A stretch of 64,000 bases of DNA from Mucilaginibacter sp. (GTDB lineage: Bacteria; Bacteroidota; Bacteroidia; Sphingobacteriales; Sphingobacteriaceae), in the NCBI RefSeq assembly GCF_028287845.1, contig NZ_JAQBOW010000163.1, forward strand, positions 1 to 64,000, given 5' to 3'. Every line of letters begins with the position of its first letter. The first letter of the stretch is position 1. This document shows, piece after piece, positions 43,659-51,439 of this stretch. Position numbers and translations under genes: made by a program. The notes under the pieces were generated by a model, which saw nothing but the letters and a program-made list of their open reading frames with translations, had not been told where the DNA came from and did no database searches.

Positions 43659-43751
43659 AGTAATAATTGTTCTATATATTACATCATTGTTTGAAAAAAA
43701 ATATCACTAATACTATCAATTTCTTTTCAAGCGAATATGTTCTGATAGTGG

Positions 43752-43759
43752 TACTTTTG
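43752..43759 (+). promoter_or_regulatory. Candidate -7 promoter element of the SIR2 gene
   Basis: TACTTTTG fits the Bacteroidota -7 consensus TAnnTTTG and lies 19 bp before the SIR2 start codon. A perfect -33 TTTG is not seen at the standard distance, which might mean a weak promoter. It is about 95 bp from the nearest S24 operator. Confidence 0.45.
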
Positions 43760-43778
43760 CGATAACCAATCATTCATC

Positions 43779-44951
43779 ATGAGTAATATTTCATTGCTAT
43801 TAGGTGCTGGGTTTTCCGTTAACAAGGGATATCCTACGGCAAACCAACTAAACAACAAAATCACTTCGTTAAGGGGAGATGAGTTTACGGTCGCACAACA
43901 AGGTTCGGTTTGTTGGCTGAAAAAAGGCCAGGTTGACCCGTATATACACGATGCGTCTCACACTTATAAATTGTTCACGCTCGAACTGATCGCATTTTAC
44001 GTCGCTAACCACGAGTCTTTCAACTATGAAGAATTTTTTGATTACTACACTAACGTCAATCAACCGGGACAAACAGACGAAGCTTTTGAACAATTATGTA
44101 ATGCCTTTAGAGAGAAGCACAACATCGAAAATGAAAACATTGATTTAATTGGCAGGCACAACAGCATTTTCAACCAGTTAATTTCAGGATTTCTTGTTGA
44201 TCGTGACGGCACTAAGTTCTATGAAAAGATTCACCACATGGGGCCATACGCCGGTTACAATGGGTTTTTGGGGTGTCTACAAAAATGGGGTAATGAAAAT
44301 ATTGTTCATATAAATACGCTGAATCACGACTTATTTTTAGAATCATTAAATCATACTGATGCCTTACATGGTAATTTATCTGATGGCTTTCAGGAATTAG
44401 GTTCGCCCTTTTATGGCGGAATGGAAGACGGTTCAAAAATCAGATTATCATATTTTTCATGTGAATACGACACAAATTTCAGGCTTTATAAATTGCATGG
44501 AAGCCTCGACCAATACCCATTTCATCTGATGAATGGTGGAAAGATAGATAGCTATATCAAAATAAAACCGGGCATTGGAGTAACTGATCTCTACAAAGAA
44601 GTAACTGATGAAGATGGTAAATTGGCGTATATAAATGATTTCATTAATTACTTTCCTGATTTTCTATCAGGTACCACATCAAAAATATTGCGTTATAGTG
44701 ATCTCATATATTATGAGGGGATATTCAAGGCTTTCGAAAGCAACTTACAAGCTTCGGATACGTTGATACTTATCGGTTATGGTTGTGGAGATCAAGAAAT
44801 CAATAATATCATTTTGGAGAATTTTAAAGGTAGGATTTACGTGGTAGACCCTTTTCCCCAACCGGCAACGTTTGAATTTTGCGAGAAGGCAAAAGCTGTA
44901 CTGGTTCAAAAAACACCGGAGCAAATTGGGTTGGATGATTTTAAAAAATGA
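43779..44951 (+). CDS. SIR2-domain defence protein
   Basis: A 390-aa protein with SIR2-like NAD-binding and hydrolase motifs in order: SLLLGAGFSVNKGYPTA at the N-terminus (GAGxS), VHINTLNHDLFLESL near residue 180 (TxNxD), RLYKLHGSLDQYP near 238 (catalytic-type His), and LILIGYGCGDQEINNII near 330. Such stand-alone SIR2 proteins degrade NAD+ during phage infection (defence-associated sirtuins). No extra effector domain is obvious, so it may work alone. It is divergent from the S24 repressor with operators between, suggesting inducible or repressed expression. It belongs to defence block 2. Confidence 0.85.
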   Translation: MSNISLLLGAGFSVNKGYPTANQLNNKITSLRGDEFTVAQQGSVCWLKKGQVDPYIHDASHTYKLFTLELIAFYVANHESFNYEEFFDYYTNVNQPGQTDEAFEQLCNAFREKHNIENENIDLIGRHNSIFNQLISGFLVDRDGTKFYEKIHHMGPYAGYNGFLGCLQKWGNENIVHINTLNHDLFLESLNHTDALHGNLSDGFQELGSPFYGGMEDGSKIRLSYFSCEYDTNFRLYKLHGSLDQYPFHLMNGGKIDSYIKIKPGIGVTDLYKEVTDEDGKLAYINDFINYFPDFLSGTTSKILRYSDLIYYEGIFKAFESNLQASDTLILIGYGCGDQEINNIILENFKGRIYVVDPFPQPATFEFCEKAKAVLVQKTPEQIGLDDFKK

Positions 44952-45064
44952 TAAGGTTATTTAACGACCTCTTATTCAGAATTCTTGAATTTATTTTCAA
45001 AATAATTCAGATTACTGCAACAAAGCGGTGATCGTGAGTATAATTCTTTCTTAATTATTACAAT

Positions 45065-45232
45065 ATGAAGGAATTACATGATGAAGTAAGCCAGTTTAAG
45101 AAACTGGTTGCAAGGCTGACAATGTTTTGCGTGGTGTCAAAAAATCTACGGGATGGTCAAAATGGCTTTTTCCTTAAAAGAATGAAGCGGTTTAAACAAC
45201 GGCTGCTGGCTGAAATTAACGGGAAACCGTAA
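45065..45232 (+). CDS. Small hypothetical protein (55 aa)
   Basis: A basic 55-aa ORF, MKELHDEVSQFKKLVARL at the start and ending LAEINGKP, with helical KRMKRFKQRLLAEI. It has a clean start and stop and is followed by a strong terminator, so it looks real. No family is recognised. It lies between the SIR2 gene and the histone-like gene in the ICE housekeeping segment. Confidence 0.55.
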   Translation: MKELHDEVSQFKKLVARLTMFCVVSKNLRDGQNGFFLKRMKRFKQRLLAEINGKP

Positions 45233-45245
45233 GCCCGTTAAACAA

Positions 45246-45278
45246 ATAGAGGCCCGCTAAAAGCAGGCCTCTATTTTC
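45246..45278. terminator. Bidirectional terminator between convergent small genes
   Basis: Stem AATAGAGGCC / GGCCTCTATT (about 45246-45255 and 45267-45276) followed by TT, between the 55-aa gene (rightward) and the histone-like gene (leftward). It probably serves both. Confidence 0.75.
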
Positions 45279-45297
45279 CCCAAAACAATATTGTAGA

Positions 45298-45477
45298 TTA
45301 TTTCGCGCTGGTTTTTTTAGCGGTTACTTCGGTGCGGATTTCCTGGGCAAGGTTTTTCAGGTCTTGCATTCCTTTGCGGACACGGGTTCCTGCTGCTGAA
45401 TTGGCATGGTTATAAAATTTTTCCGCGTCTGCTTCTATGGCAGCTACTAACTCTTTTACTTTTTTGAATGTTTCCAT
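45298..45477 (-). CDS. Histone H1-like small basic protein
   Basis: A 59-aa protein, METFKKVKELVAAIEADAEK at the start and NLAQEIRTEVTAKKTSAK at the end. This matches the short histone-H1/Hc1-like family found across Bacteroidota ICEs and chromosomes. It has a Lys/Ala-rich C-terminus with an RVRKGMQDLKNL centre. It may compact or protect element DNA or silence its genes. It is on the minus strand and convergent with the preceding small gene. Confidence 0.85.
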   Translation of the reverse strand: METFKKVKELVAAIEADAEKFYNHANSAAGTRVRKGMQDLKNLAQEIRTEVTAKKTSAK

Positions 45478-45523
45478 TTTGATAATTTGTTTAAGATTAA
45501 TATATGCTCAACTTAAAATTAAG

Positions 45524-45735
45524 GTTTAAAGATATTAATTTTTGTTAGACGGACATGCCTTTGCTTTTTCCGGCTTTTTTTGATTGGGGTTTTGTCTTTG
45601 CTGACGGCTTTGTCCAGTTTTTGGCTTTGGGTCTGATCCTTCTTTTCTACTTTTTCCCGCTTAACAGTGTTGCCTAATTCGTCCTTAATGTTGAGGGTTC
45701 TATACCAAATAACAATACTAATTAAGGGTTATAAT
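45524..45735 (-). pseudogene. Possible 3' remnant of an ICE gene
   Basis: On the minus strand there is an open stretch without a start codon: WYRTLNIKDELGNTVKREK, then a Gln/Lys-rich run, then basic residues. A shift of frame near the end would give KKAGKSKGMSV and a stop at 45545-45547, like the basic tails of DUF3945/DUF4099-type proteins. It reads as the degraded end of a larger gene. Family assignment is weak and from memory. Confidence 0.3.
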
Positions 45736-45739
45736 GATT

Positions 45740-46380
45740 GTTTTTTACATCATTAATGGATAAATAAGGACTTAATGATGGATATTTTAAGCATTAATGT
45801 TTTCTGATTCGTTTTTATGCTGTCCCTACGGCCAGGCTATACGCTATATCTTTCTCTGAAAGGATGCCACTGCTATCCTTGACAGGGGATTTTAAAAGAT
45901 GGCCTGCTTAAAGTTCATGCTCCTGCATTTTTGCTATGCTGCAAAAGCATCGCTTTGGTAAACCTGCCGGAAGATGCAATTAAGAGCATCATTCAGGGCT
46001 GCACTTGTTTACCCGCTCCATTGCATTACGCCGGGAAAAGCGGCGCTTGCCTTCTCTCTGCACTTAATTTATTGCTAAAAGATCAGACACTTTAAGTAGC
46101 TATTTTCCAATCGAAACGGAGAAAAAGGCAGCTAAGGTTTTGCCCGCATTACTAAAAGACTTCTAAAACATCCGCAAAAGACTACGGCATAATGAATTAG
46201 CTCGTCCCTCGCCAATTCACCCTGCGGGACTTATTCCGTTTCCTTTTGCCTGCTGCGGGCAACTTTTAATTGCTTTCTTTTTTTCCGTTTTTTCTTTTGA
46301 AAAATAGCTTTTTAGGAAAGTCTTCGGGAAAAGGGGGAAACAAGAAAACAAATTTTTAACCCTTTAAAAGCAGTAAAAAA
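45740..46380 (+). other. Long non-coding leader before the 208-aa ICE gene
   Basis: About 640 bp with no credible ORF. It has GC-richer patches (46019-46060; 46200-46262, CTGCGGG repeated) and hairpins such as AAAGGATGCCACTGCTATCCTT (45858-45879). Similar non-coding leaders occur in Bacteroidota mobile elements; possibilities are a structured RNA, a long 5' leader or a single-strand replication origin. Nothing in the sequence decides. Confidence 0.4.
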
Positions 46381-47007
46381 ATGAAAACAACAGAAAAAAA
46401 TGCAACCGCAGTACAAGGTACAGCAGCAAAAAACAACCAAACAGCAAACCGAGTTGAAAACCGCCCAAGCTTAACCCAAAAGGAAGCCAAAGAAGATGAA
46501 AACGCTAAAAATCAAACACCTGCCCAAACTCCGCAAGTTGAGGCAAACAACGCCAACGAGGTTAAAACCAATAGCCCCGCTACAATGGATAACCAACCCG
46601 TTCACATTGACGGGCAACCCGAAAAACCCGAATTGAAAGAAGAACCAAAGGCAGAGGCGGTAAAAGCGGAAGAACCAACAGCGGAAGTAAAACCCGTAAA
46701 ATTCGCTTTGAACTTAGAAAGTACCTTAAAAGTGGTGGATGATTTGCACCGCAGGAGCATCCAACGGGTAAACCTGATTGCCCGTATCAACCAGCTAACA
46801 GCCTTTGAGGTGGCGTTAACGCAGGAAAATGACGAGTTGGAAGATAACCCGTATCAGGGCTGCAAACTGATTATTAAAGATGATAAGAACCGGGAATTTA
46901 TTACCACCACACCGGGCTTGATCCGTTTGGTATCCCAATTCATTTTTGATGCTTGCAGCGACAAACTGGCGGACATTGAAGCCAATATCGTTTTTCCTAA
47001 TGCCTAA
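46381..47007 (+). CDS. Conserved ICE protein with disordered N-terminus (208 aa)
   Basis: The first about 105 residues are low-complexity (Asn, Lys, Glu, Pro, Ala; KAEAVKAEEPTAEVKPVKF) and probably disordered. The C-terminal about 100 residues form a folded domain (LESTLKVVDDLHRRSIQRVN; CKLIIKDDKNREFITTTPGL). Proteins of this layout are common just upstream of DUF932 genes in Bacteroidota elements; the function is unknown. It is followed by a terminator-like hairpin. Confidence 0.75.
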   Translation: MKTTEKNATAVQGTAAKNNQTANRVENRPSLTQKEAKEDENAKNQTPAQTPQVEANNANEVKTNSPATMDNQPVHIDGQPEKPELKEEPKAEAVKAEEPTAEVKPVKFALNLESTLKVVDDLHRRSIQRVNLIARINQLTAFEVALTQENDELEDNPYQGCKLIIKDDKNREFITTTPGLIRLVSQFIFDACSDKLADIEANIVFPNA

Positions 47008-47014
47008 CCAGTCT

Positions 47015-47046
47015 AATGCTCCCGGTAGCAAGCCGGGAGCATTTTT
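47015..47046 (+). terminator. Terminator after the 208-aa gene
   Basis: AATGCTCCCGG / CCGGGAGCATT (47015-47025 and 47033-47043) with a 7-nt loop, followed by TTTAATTTT. Confidence 0.8.
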
Positions 47047-47071
47047 AATTTTCACCTTAAAAGATAATCCG

Positions 47072-47200
47072 ATGTACGAGCAATTTATAGAGTTAACCAA
47101 CCAAATATTTTGGGAAGGTTACGCAGAGCAATTAGCACAGGAAAACCCGGTAAGGTTTCAATTCGAGTTAAACGATTTTATAAACACCTATCAAAATTAA
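47072..47200 (+). CDS. Small hypothetical ICE protein (42 aa)
   Basis: A 42-aa ORF, MYEQFIELTNQIFWEGYAEQ through FELNDFINTYQN, acidic and helical. ATG 47072 is preferred; the longer open frame from 46946 runs back into the 208-aa gene and the terminator stem. The next small ORF starts 4 bp later. Family unknown; its position in a cluster of compact ICE genes supports it. Confidence 0.55.
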   Translation: MYEQFIELTNQIFWEGYAEQLAQENPVRFQFELNDFINTYQN

Positions 47201-47204
47201 GGCG

Positions 47205-47375
47205 ATGGAAGATACAATCTTTTTACTACTGAAAATAACCATCAAAACCACCCATAAGGATATACATGAGGCAATACGAGAACTGCAAACGAAAACGCAA
47301 TTAACGGTAAGCAGTACCAAAAAAGTTAAGGTTTTGAAAACAGAGATCATGCAGTTAAAAACTAAAACCCTTTAA
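47205..47375 (+). CDS. Small hypothetical ICE protein (56 aa)
   Basis: A basic 56-aa ORF beginning MEDTIFLLLKITIKTTHKD and ending VKVLKTEIMQLKTKTL. It starts 4 bp after the 42-aa gene and ends 12 bp before the DUF932 gene, which indicates an operon. No family recognised. Confidence 0.55.
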   Translation: MEDTIFLLLKITIKTTHKDIHEAIRELQTKTQLTVSSTKKVKVLKTEIMQLKTKTL

Positions 47376-47387
47376 ATTAAAATTATC

Positions 47388-48449
47388 ATGGCACATCAAA
47401 TAAATTTCAATCAGAAAACAGGCAAAAACAGCTTTATGAGCGTAAAAGAAAAAGCCTGGCACAATCTCGGGCAGGTGATAGACCGTTACCCGACCAGCAG
47501 CGAAGCCATACAACACGCCGGACTGGATTATATTGTTGAGAAACGACCGCTCTTTACGTATGATACAGATAATTATCTCGGCACTGCTGAGATAATTATC
47601 CCTGAAATAGCCGTACCTAATTTCTTTGCGACCGTTAGGGCCGACACGGAACAGGTTTTGGGCGTAGTGGGCAATGATTATGAAGTGGTGCAAAACCGGG
47701 ATGCGTTTTCTTTTTTCGATGCTATCGTAGGCGGTGGCGAGGGTATTTTATACGAAACAGCCGGGGCGTTAGGCAATGGCGAACGGGTTTTTATAACCGC
47801 TAAACTACCCGATTATATCAAAGTAGGAAGAAAGGATATGATCGAGCAATACCTGTTTTTAACCACCTCTCACGATGGTTTAGGGAGTATTACAGCCGCT
47901 TTTACCCCCATAAGAATAGTTTGCAACAACACGCTTAACGCTGCCATGCAGAGCAATAGCAACGCCATTAAAATACGGCATACCGCATCCGCAGGGGAGC
48001 GTTTAAAACAGGCGCATACGCTTATGGGGATCAGCCACGTTTTAGCGGGTGAAATGGAGGGCTTATTTAACGAATGGGCAAAGGCGCGTATCACCGATAC
48101 CGAAGTGAAAAAATTAATACAAATTGCAATGGCACCTAATAAAGAAGTGCTGACCAACTTAGCCGAAGGTAAATTAGACCTGTTATCTACCCATTACACC
48201 AACATCGTAGATAATGTGTATGAATATGCTTTGGCAAGCCATACCCAGCAATTGGAAACTACCGCCGGAACGGTGTTTGGTGCTTATAATGCGGTAACGG
48301 GCTATTTTCAAAATGTGCGCAGTTTTAAAAGTGATGAAGCAAAGTTTAAATCCATTATGGATGGAACTGCCAAGCAACGGGCGCAAACCACTTTTGATCT
48401 TTGTAGCGATTTTGTAAAGCACGGAGGCGAAGCGCTGATTTATAATTGA
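47388..48449 (+). CDS. DUF932 protein (phage/plasmid-like protein)
   Basis: A 353-aa member of the DUF932 (TIGR03299) family. Signatures: SVKEKAWHNLGQVIDRYPTS near the N-terminus, VGNDYEVVQNRDAFSFFDAI, LFLTTSHDGLGSITAAFTPI and RIVCNNTLNAAM in the centre, and TFDLCSDFVKHGGEALIYN at the end. Family members are frequent on plasmids, phages and ICEs; their biochemical role is not established. It is last in the small-gene operon, followed by a hairpin terminator. Confidence 0.9.
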   Translation: MAHQINFNQKTGKNSFMSVKEKAWHNLGQVIDRYPTSSEAIQHAGLDYIVEKRPLFTYDTDNYLGTAEIIIPEIAVPNFFATVRADTEQVLGVVGNDYEVVQNRDAFSFFDAIVGGGEGILYETAGALGNGERVFITAKLPDYIKVGRKDMIEQYLFLTTSHDGLGSITAAFTPIRIVCNNTLNAAMQSNSNAIKIRHTASAGERLKQAHTLMGISHVLAGEMEGLFNEWAKARITDTEVKKLIQIAMAPNKEVLTNLAEGKLDLLSTHYTNIVDNVYEYALASHTQQLETTAGTVFGAYNAVTGYFQNVRSFKSDEAKFKSIMDGTAKQRAQTTFDLCSDFVKHGGEALIYN

Positions 48450-48455
48450 TAACCA

Positions 48456-48482
48456 AGGGGGAGCGATCCCCCTTTAATTTTT
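48456..48482 (+). terminator. Terminator after the DUF932 gene
   Basis: AAGGGGG-AGCGAT-CCCCCTT followed by TAATTTTT. An almost identical stem (AGGGGGAGCAATCCCCCTTA) recurs at 48709-48728, on the other side of the 65-aa gene. Confidence 0.75.
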
Positions 48483-48487
48483 ATAAC

Positions 48488-48685
48488 ATGAGTATTTTAG
48501 CAGATAAAACAGATTTTAAGGTTTTGAAAATCATATCAAAATGCCTTAAACAGCTTGATGAAATAAATAATCTAAATTTAAACGTGACCAAAACGGATGA
48601 TTTTGAAATTAGCCTTGCAACAAATATGCTAAAAAGCGTAATTGATAATAATGAGCAGGTTATAAATATAAATCCTGCTACATAG
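48488..48685 (+). CDS. Small hypothetical protein (65 aa)
   Basis: An ORF of about 65 aa starting MSILADKTDFKVLKIISKCL, helical and without a recognised family. ATG 48488 is preferred; an earlier in-frame start at 48446 overlaps the preceding terminator stem. It sits alone between two copies of the GGGGGAGC(G/A)ATCCCCC hairpin, like a small cassette. Confidence 0.5.
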   Translation: MSILADKTDFKVLKIISKCLKQLDEINNLNLNVTKTDDFEISLATNMLKSVIDNNEQVININPAT

Positions 48686-48708
48686 ATCATTTTTCCTTAA
48701 ACCTATTA

Positions 48709-48728
48709 CAGGGGGAGCAATCCCCCTT
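48709..48728 (+). terminator. Second copy of the GGGGGAGCnATCCCCC hairpin
   Basis: AGGGGGAGCAATCCCCCTTA, one base different from the copy at 48456 in the stem-loop. It closes the 65-aa gene. It is followed by a GC-rich hairpin (GGCGGGCTACGCCCGCC, 48747-48763). Confidence 0.6.
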
Positions 48729-48775
48729 AGTGTGAAAATTGCCCGGCGGCGGGCTACGCCCGCCCGGAAGAACAC

Positions 48776-48820
48776 CCCCTGTTTTCCTATTATTTGATGA
48801 TCTTTGGTGAAAACAGGGGG
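48776..48820. repeat. 45-bp repeat flanking defence block 3 (left copy)
   Basis: The sequence centred on CCTATTATTTGATGATCTTT, with GC-rich ends that form an inverted repeat (CCCCCTGTTTT/AAAACAGGGGG). A near-identical copy in the same orientation is at 53545-53589. The two enclose the PHP-ATPase, its small partner and the DUF2779 nuclease gene. Confidence 0.7.
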
Positions 48821-48909
48821 TGGTTTGAAGTAAAAGGCTATTAAATTAAACAAGCAATACATAATAAGATAAATCAATTATTAAAAACATAAATTTATAA
48901 GGGGGGATT

Positions 48910-50979
48910 TTGAAAACCAGTTTAAATGTGTTAGGTTTAAATAACCAATCCTATACCCAAATCAAATTGAAAAAGATTGATTTACACATTCACACTAAAT
49001 CTTCAATAAGTGACGCCGCATTTGAATTTAGCCTTGCAAGTCTACAGGGGTACGTTACCAAGTCTGAAATTGACTGCATTGCAATTACTAATCACAATTT
49101 ATTTGATTTAAGGCAATTTGAGGAAATCAGATCCAATTTACGTATTAAAGTATTTCCTGGTATTGAAATCAATCTTGAAAGTGGGCACTTACTATTAATA
49201 TCAGATATTGTTGCCTTGGAAGAATTTGAGATTCAATGCAATATGGTTGAAGCTGAGATAGTAAACAAGAACGATTCTATATCTGTTGAAACGTTCAAAA
49301 TAATTTTTCCAGACTTAAGTAAGTATTTATTAATCCCACACTCCGATAAGAATCCTATTATTTCAAAAGAGACTATTAACAAGTTAAGTCCTCATATCTA
49401 TGCAGGCGAAGTAACAAGTCCTTCCAAGTTTAAAATGTGTATTCAAGATGTCACTAAGCTAACGCCAGTAATATTTAGTGATGTTAGAATTATTGAAAAT
49501 ATGTCACCCTATCCTACTAAAGCTACTTTTGTAGACATCGGCGACTTAACACTGATGGGGCTAAAATTTTGCCTTCGAGACAAAACAAAGGTGTTTCTTT
49601 CTAAAGATGACGGTAACGAACGTTTTCAAGCCACAGATGACGGTTTATATTTGTCCACTGGTTTAAATGTAATATTAGGCGAAAGATCTTCTGGAAAATC
49701 ATACACGCTAAATAAAATTAAGTCTGCGTTCACAGATAATATTAAATATATCGAACAGTTTGCTCTATTGCAAAATGACGAGGAAAAGTTTAAAACGTTA
49801 ATGTCAAATCGCAATAGCGATGTTAGTGAGCGATTCCTGAAAGAATTTAAACATGTCGTTGACGATGTTATAAATATTGACTATACAGCTAATAAATCAG
49901 AAATAGGTCAATATCTTGATAGCTTAATTAGATATGCCTCGGATAGTCATAAACATGATAGCTTTTCCCGCGCGAGACTTTTTGATGAAGTACAGTTTTC
50001 TATCTCAGAGTTAAAAGGTCTCAGTGACTTAATCGAGGCTACGGCAAAATTAATTGATAATACATCCTATAGTCAAATAATAGTTAAGCATTTAAATATT
50101 GAAAATCTTAAAAAGTTAATATGTGAATTGATTGAAAACTACATTGATAGTTATGAATTGAATTTGAAAAGAAATTGGGTCAATGAGTTAGTTAATAAAA
50201 TAAAAGATGATTTAAAACTTAAAACCACAATTGTTCCACCTAATGAAATTGATTTATATAACAGCATTTGGGAAAATTATAAAGTCAAGAAATTTATTAA
50301 AATTGTGGATGAAATTAGGAAAGAAAGAGAAATTGAGCGGAAAGAATTTGGTTCATTTAAGGTAGTTGTTTCAACAAAGAAGTTTACCGGTGCTCAAAGA
50401 ATGAAAACAATAAGCAAAACCCAATTAACATTTACGGAAGCATTTAACAAGTATAATGGTCCCGGTTCATTTCTTAAAGCTCTCAAAGAAACGGGACTAC
50501 CACCTACAGAAATTCATAAATTCTTTGTGGATATTGATTACATAACCTTAAATAGAGATAACTTTTCTGTCTCTGGTGGTGAGCGTTCGGAATTTAATCT
50601 ATTGCATGAAATAAAAGATGCTATGCGCTATGAAATGTTATTAATAGATGAGCCTGAATCCTCATTTGATAACTTGTTCTTAAAAAGTGAAGTAAACAAA
50701 TTATTAAAGGACATCTCTGCGCATATCCCAGTAATTCTTGTAACACATAACAGCACGGTTGGAGCGTCAATAAGTCCTGATTATATTGTTTACACTCGTA
50801 AAAGTGTTAGTCAGAGTGTAGTAAAATATCAGGTATTTTCCGGATACCCATCCGATAAACAACTAAAATGTGTTGACGGCGAAGTAGTAGACAATTACGG
50901 AGTGATGATGGCCTGTTTAGAGGCTGGTGAGCAACCTTACGAAGAGAGAAATAAAACTTATGGATTACTTAAAAATTGA
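48910..50979 (+). CDS. PHP-domain SMC-like ATPase (Ppl-type defence protein)
   Basis: A 689-aa protein. The N-terminal PHP phosphoesterase domain (about 20-210) has IDLHIHTKSSISD, CIAITNHNLF, FPGIEINLESGH and LLIPHSDKNP as metal-site motifs. A P-loop ATPase of the ABC/SMC type follows: Walker A ILGERSSGKSYTLN (about residue 257), signature FSVSGGERSEF (about 555), Walker B MLLIDEPESSFDN (about 580) and switch VILVTHNST. PHP-plus-ATPase single proteins were reported as the antiphage system ppl, which cleaves nucleic acid or nucleotides on infection; the exact activity is not settled. The start is a TTG (48910) with GGGGGG just before it; no in-frame ATG precedes the PHP motif. Codon use is AT-rich compared with the flanking ICE genes. 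Confidence 0.85.
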   Translation: MKTSLNVLGLNNQSYTQIKLKKIDLHIHTKSSISDAAFEFSLASLQGYVTKSEIDCIAITNHNLFDLRQFEEIRSNLRIKVFPGIEINLESGHLLLISDIVALEEFEIQCNMVEAEIVNKNDSISVETFKIIFPDLSKYLLIPHSDKNPIISKETINKLSPHIYAGEVTSPSKFKMCIQDVTKLTPVIFSDVRIIENMSPYPTKATFVDIGDLTLMGLKFCLRDKTKVFLSKDDGNERFQATDDGLYLSTGLNVILGERSSGKSYTLNKIKSAFTDNIKYIEQFALLQNDEEKFKTLMSNRNSDVSERFLKEFKHVVDDVINIDYTANKSEIGQYLDSLIRYASDSHKHDSFSRARLFDEVQFSISELKGLSDLIEATAKLIDNTSYSQIIVKHLNIENLKKLICELIENYIDSYELNLKRNWVNELVNKIKDDLKLKTTIVPPNEIDLYNSIWENYKVKKFIKIVDEIRKEREIERKEFGSFKVVVSTKKFTGAQRMKTISKTQLTFTEAFNKYNGPGSFLKALKETGLPPTEIHKFFVDIDYITLNRDNFSVSGGERSEFNLLHEIKDAMRYEMLLIDEPESSFDNLFLKSEVNKLLKDISAHIPVILVTHNSTVGASISPDYIVYTRKSVSQSVVKYQVFSGYPSDKQLKCVDGEVVDNYGVMMACLEAGEQPYEERNKTYGLLKN

Positions 50980-51304
50980 CGATAATAAAGCTTTCTTTAA
51001 TAGAAGAGAGAACGATAAAGATTATTGGCACTCAATCGACGAAATTAACAAGGAGGATTTATTTAAACTTTTGAACTTAGCTGTTGAAAGCGATTTTAAA
51101 ATGGATGAATATGACGAGAAATTATTGCAAAATAAAGCGCATCAGATTATATACAAACACCTTCATGCAAAATTCGCTGAGATTCTATTAAATAAAAACA
51201 AGTTTAAAGATGATAGCGAGAATCTATATAAAGAAGCATGGGAAAAATATAGGCAAACGGAAAATGTAAATGGATCTTCCGAAACTCCCGGCCAAGCTGT
51301 TTAA
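50960..51304 (+). CDS. Small partner of the PHP-ATPase (114 aa)
   Basis: An acidic helical protein of about 114 aa (MDYLKIDDNKAFFNRREN; EKLLQNKAHQIIYKHLHAKF). ATG 50960 is chosen, giving a 20-bp overlap with the ATPase gene, so translation is probably coupled. No family recognised. The overlap suggests it is an obligate subunit or an immunity/regulatory partner of the PHP-ATPase. Confidence 0.65.
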   Translation: MDYLKIDDNKAFFNRRENDKDYWHSIDEINKEDLFKLLNLAVESDFKMDEYDEKLLQNKAHQIIYKHLHAKFAEILLNKNKFKDDSENLYKEAWEKYRQTENVNGSSETPGQAV

Positions 51305-51439
51305 AACACTTTAAATCATTAAGATCCGAAGTATATTAAATATAAAGATAGAATAACAAATCAATATTCGCCTTGCGGCATATATTTTAACGAGCGGAAT
51401 AGATAATTATGAGCAGGTGATACTTATAAACCCCAATCA

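Noticed and set aside
46946-47071. Longer version of the 42-aa ORF overlapping the 208-aa gene
   Set aside because: The extra part overlaps the end of the upstream gene and a terminator stem; ATG 47072 is cleaner.
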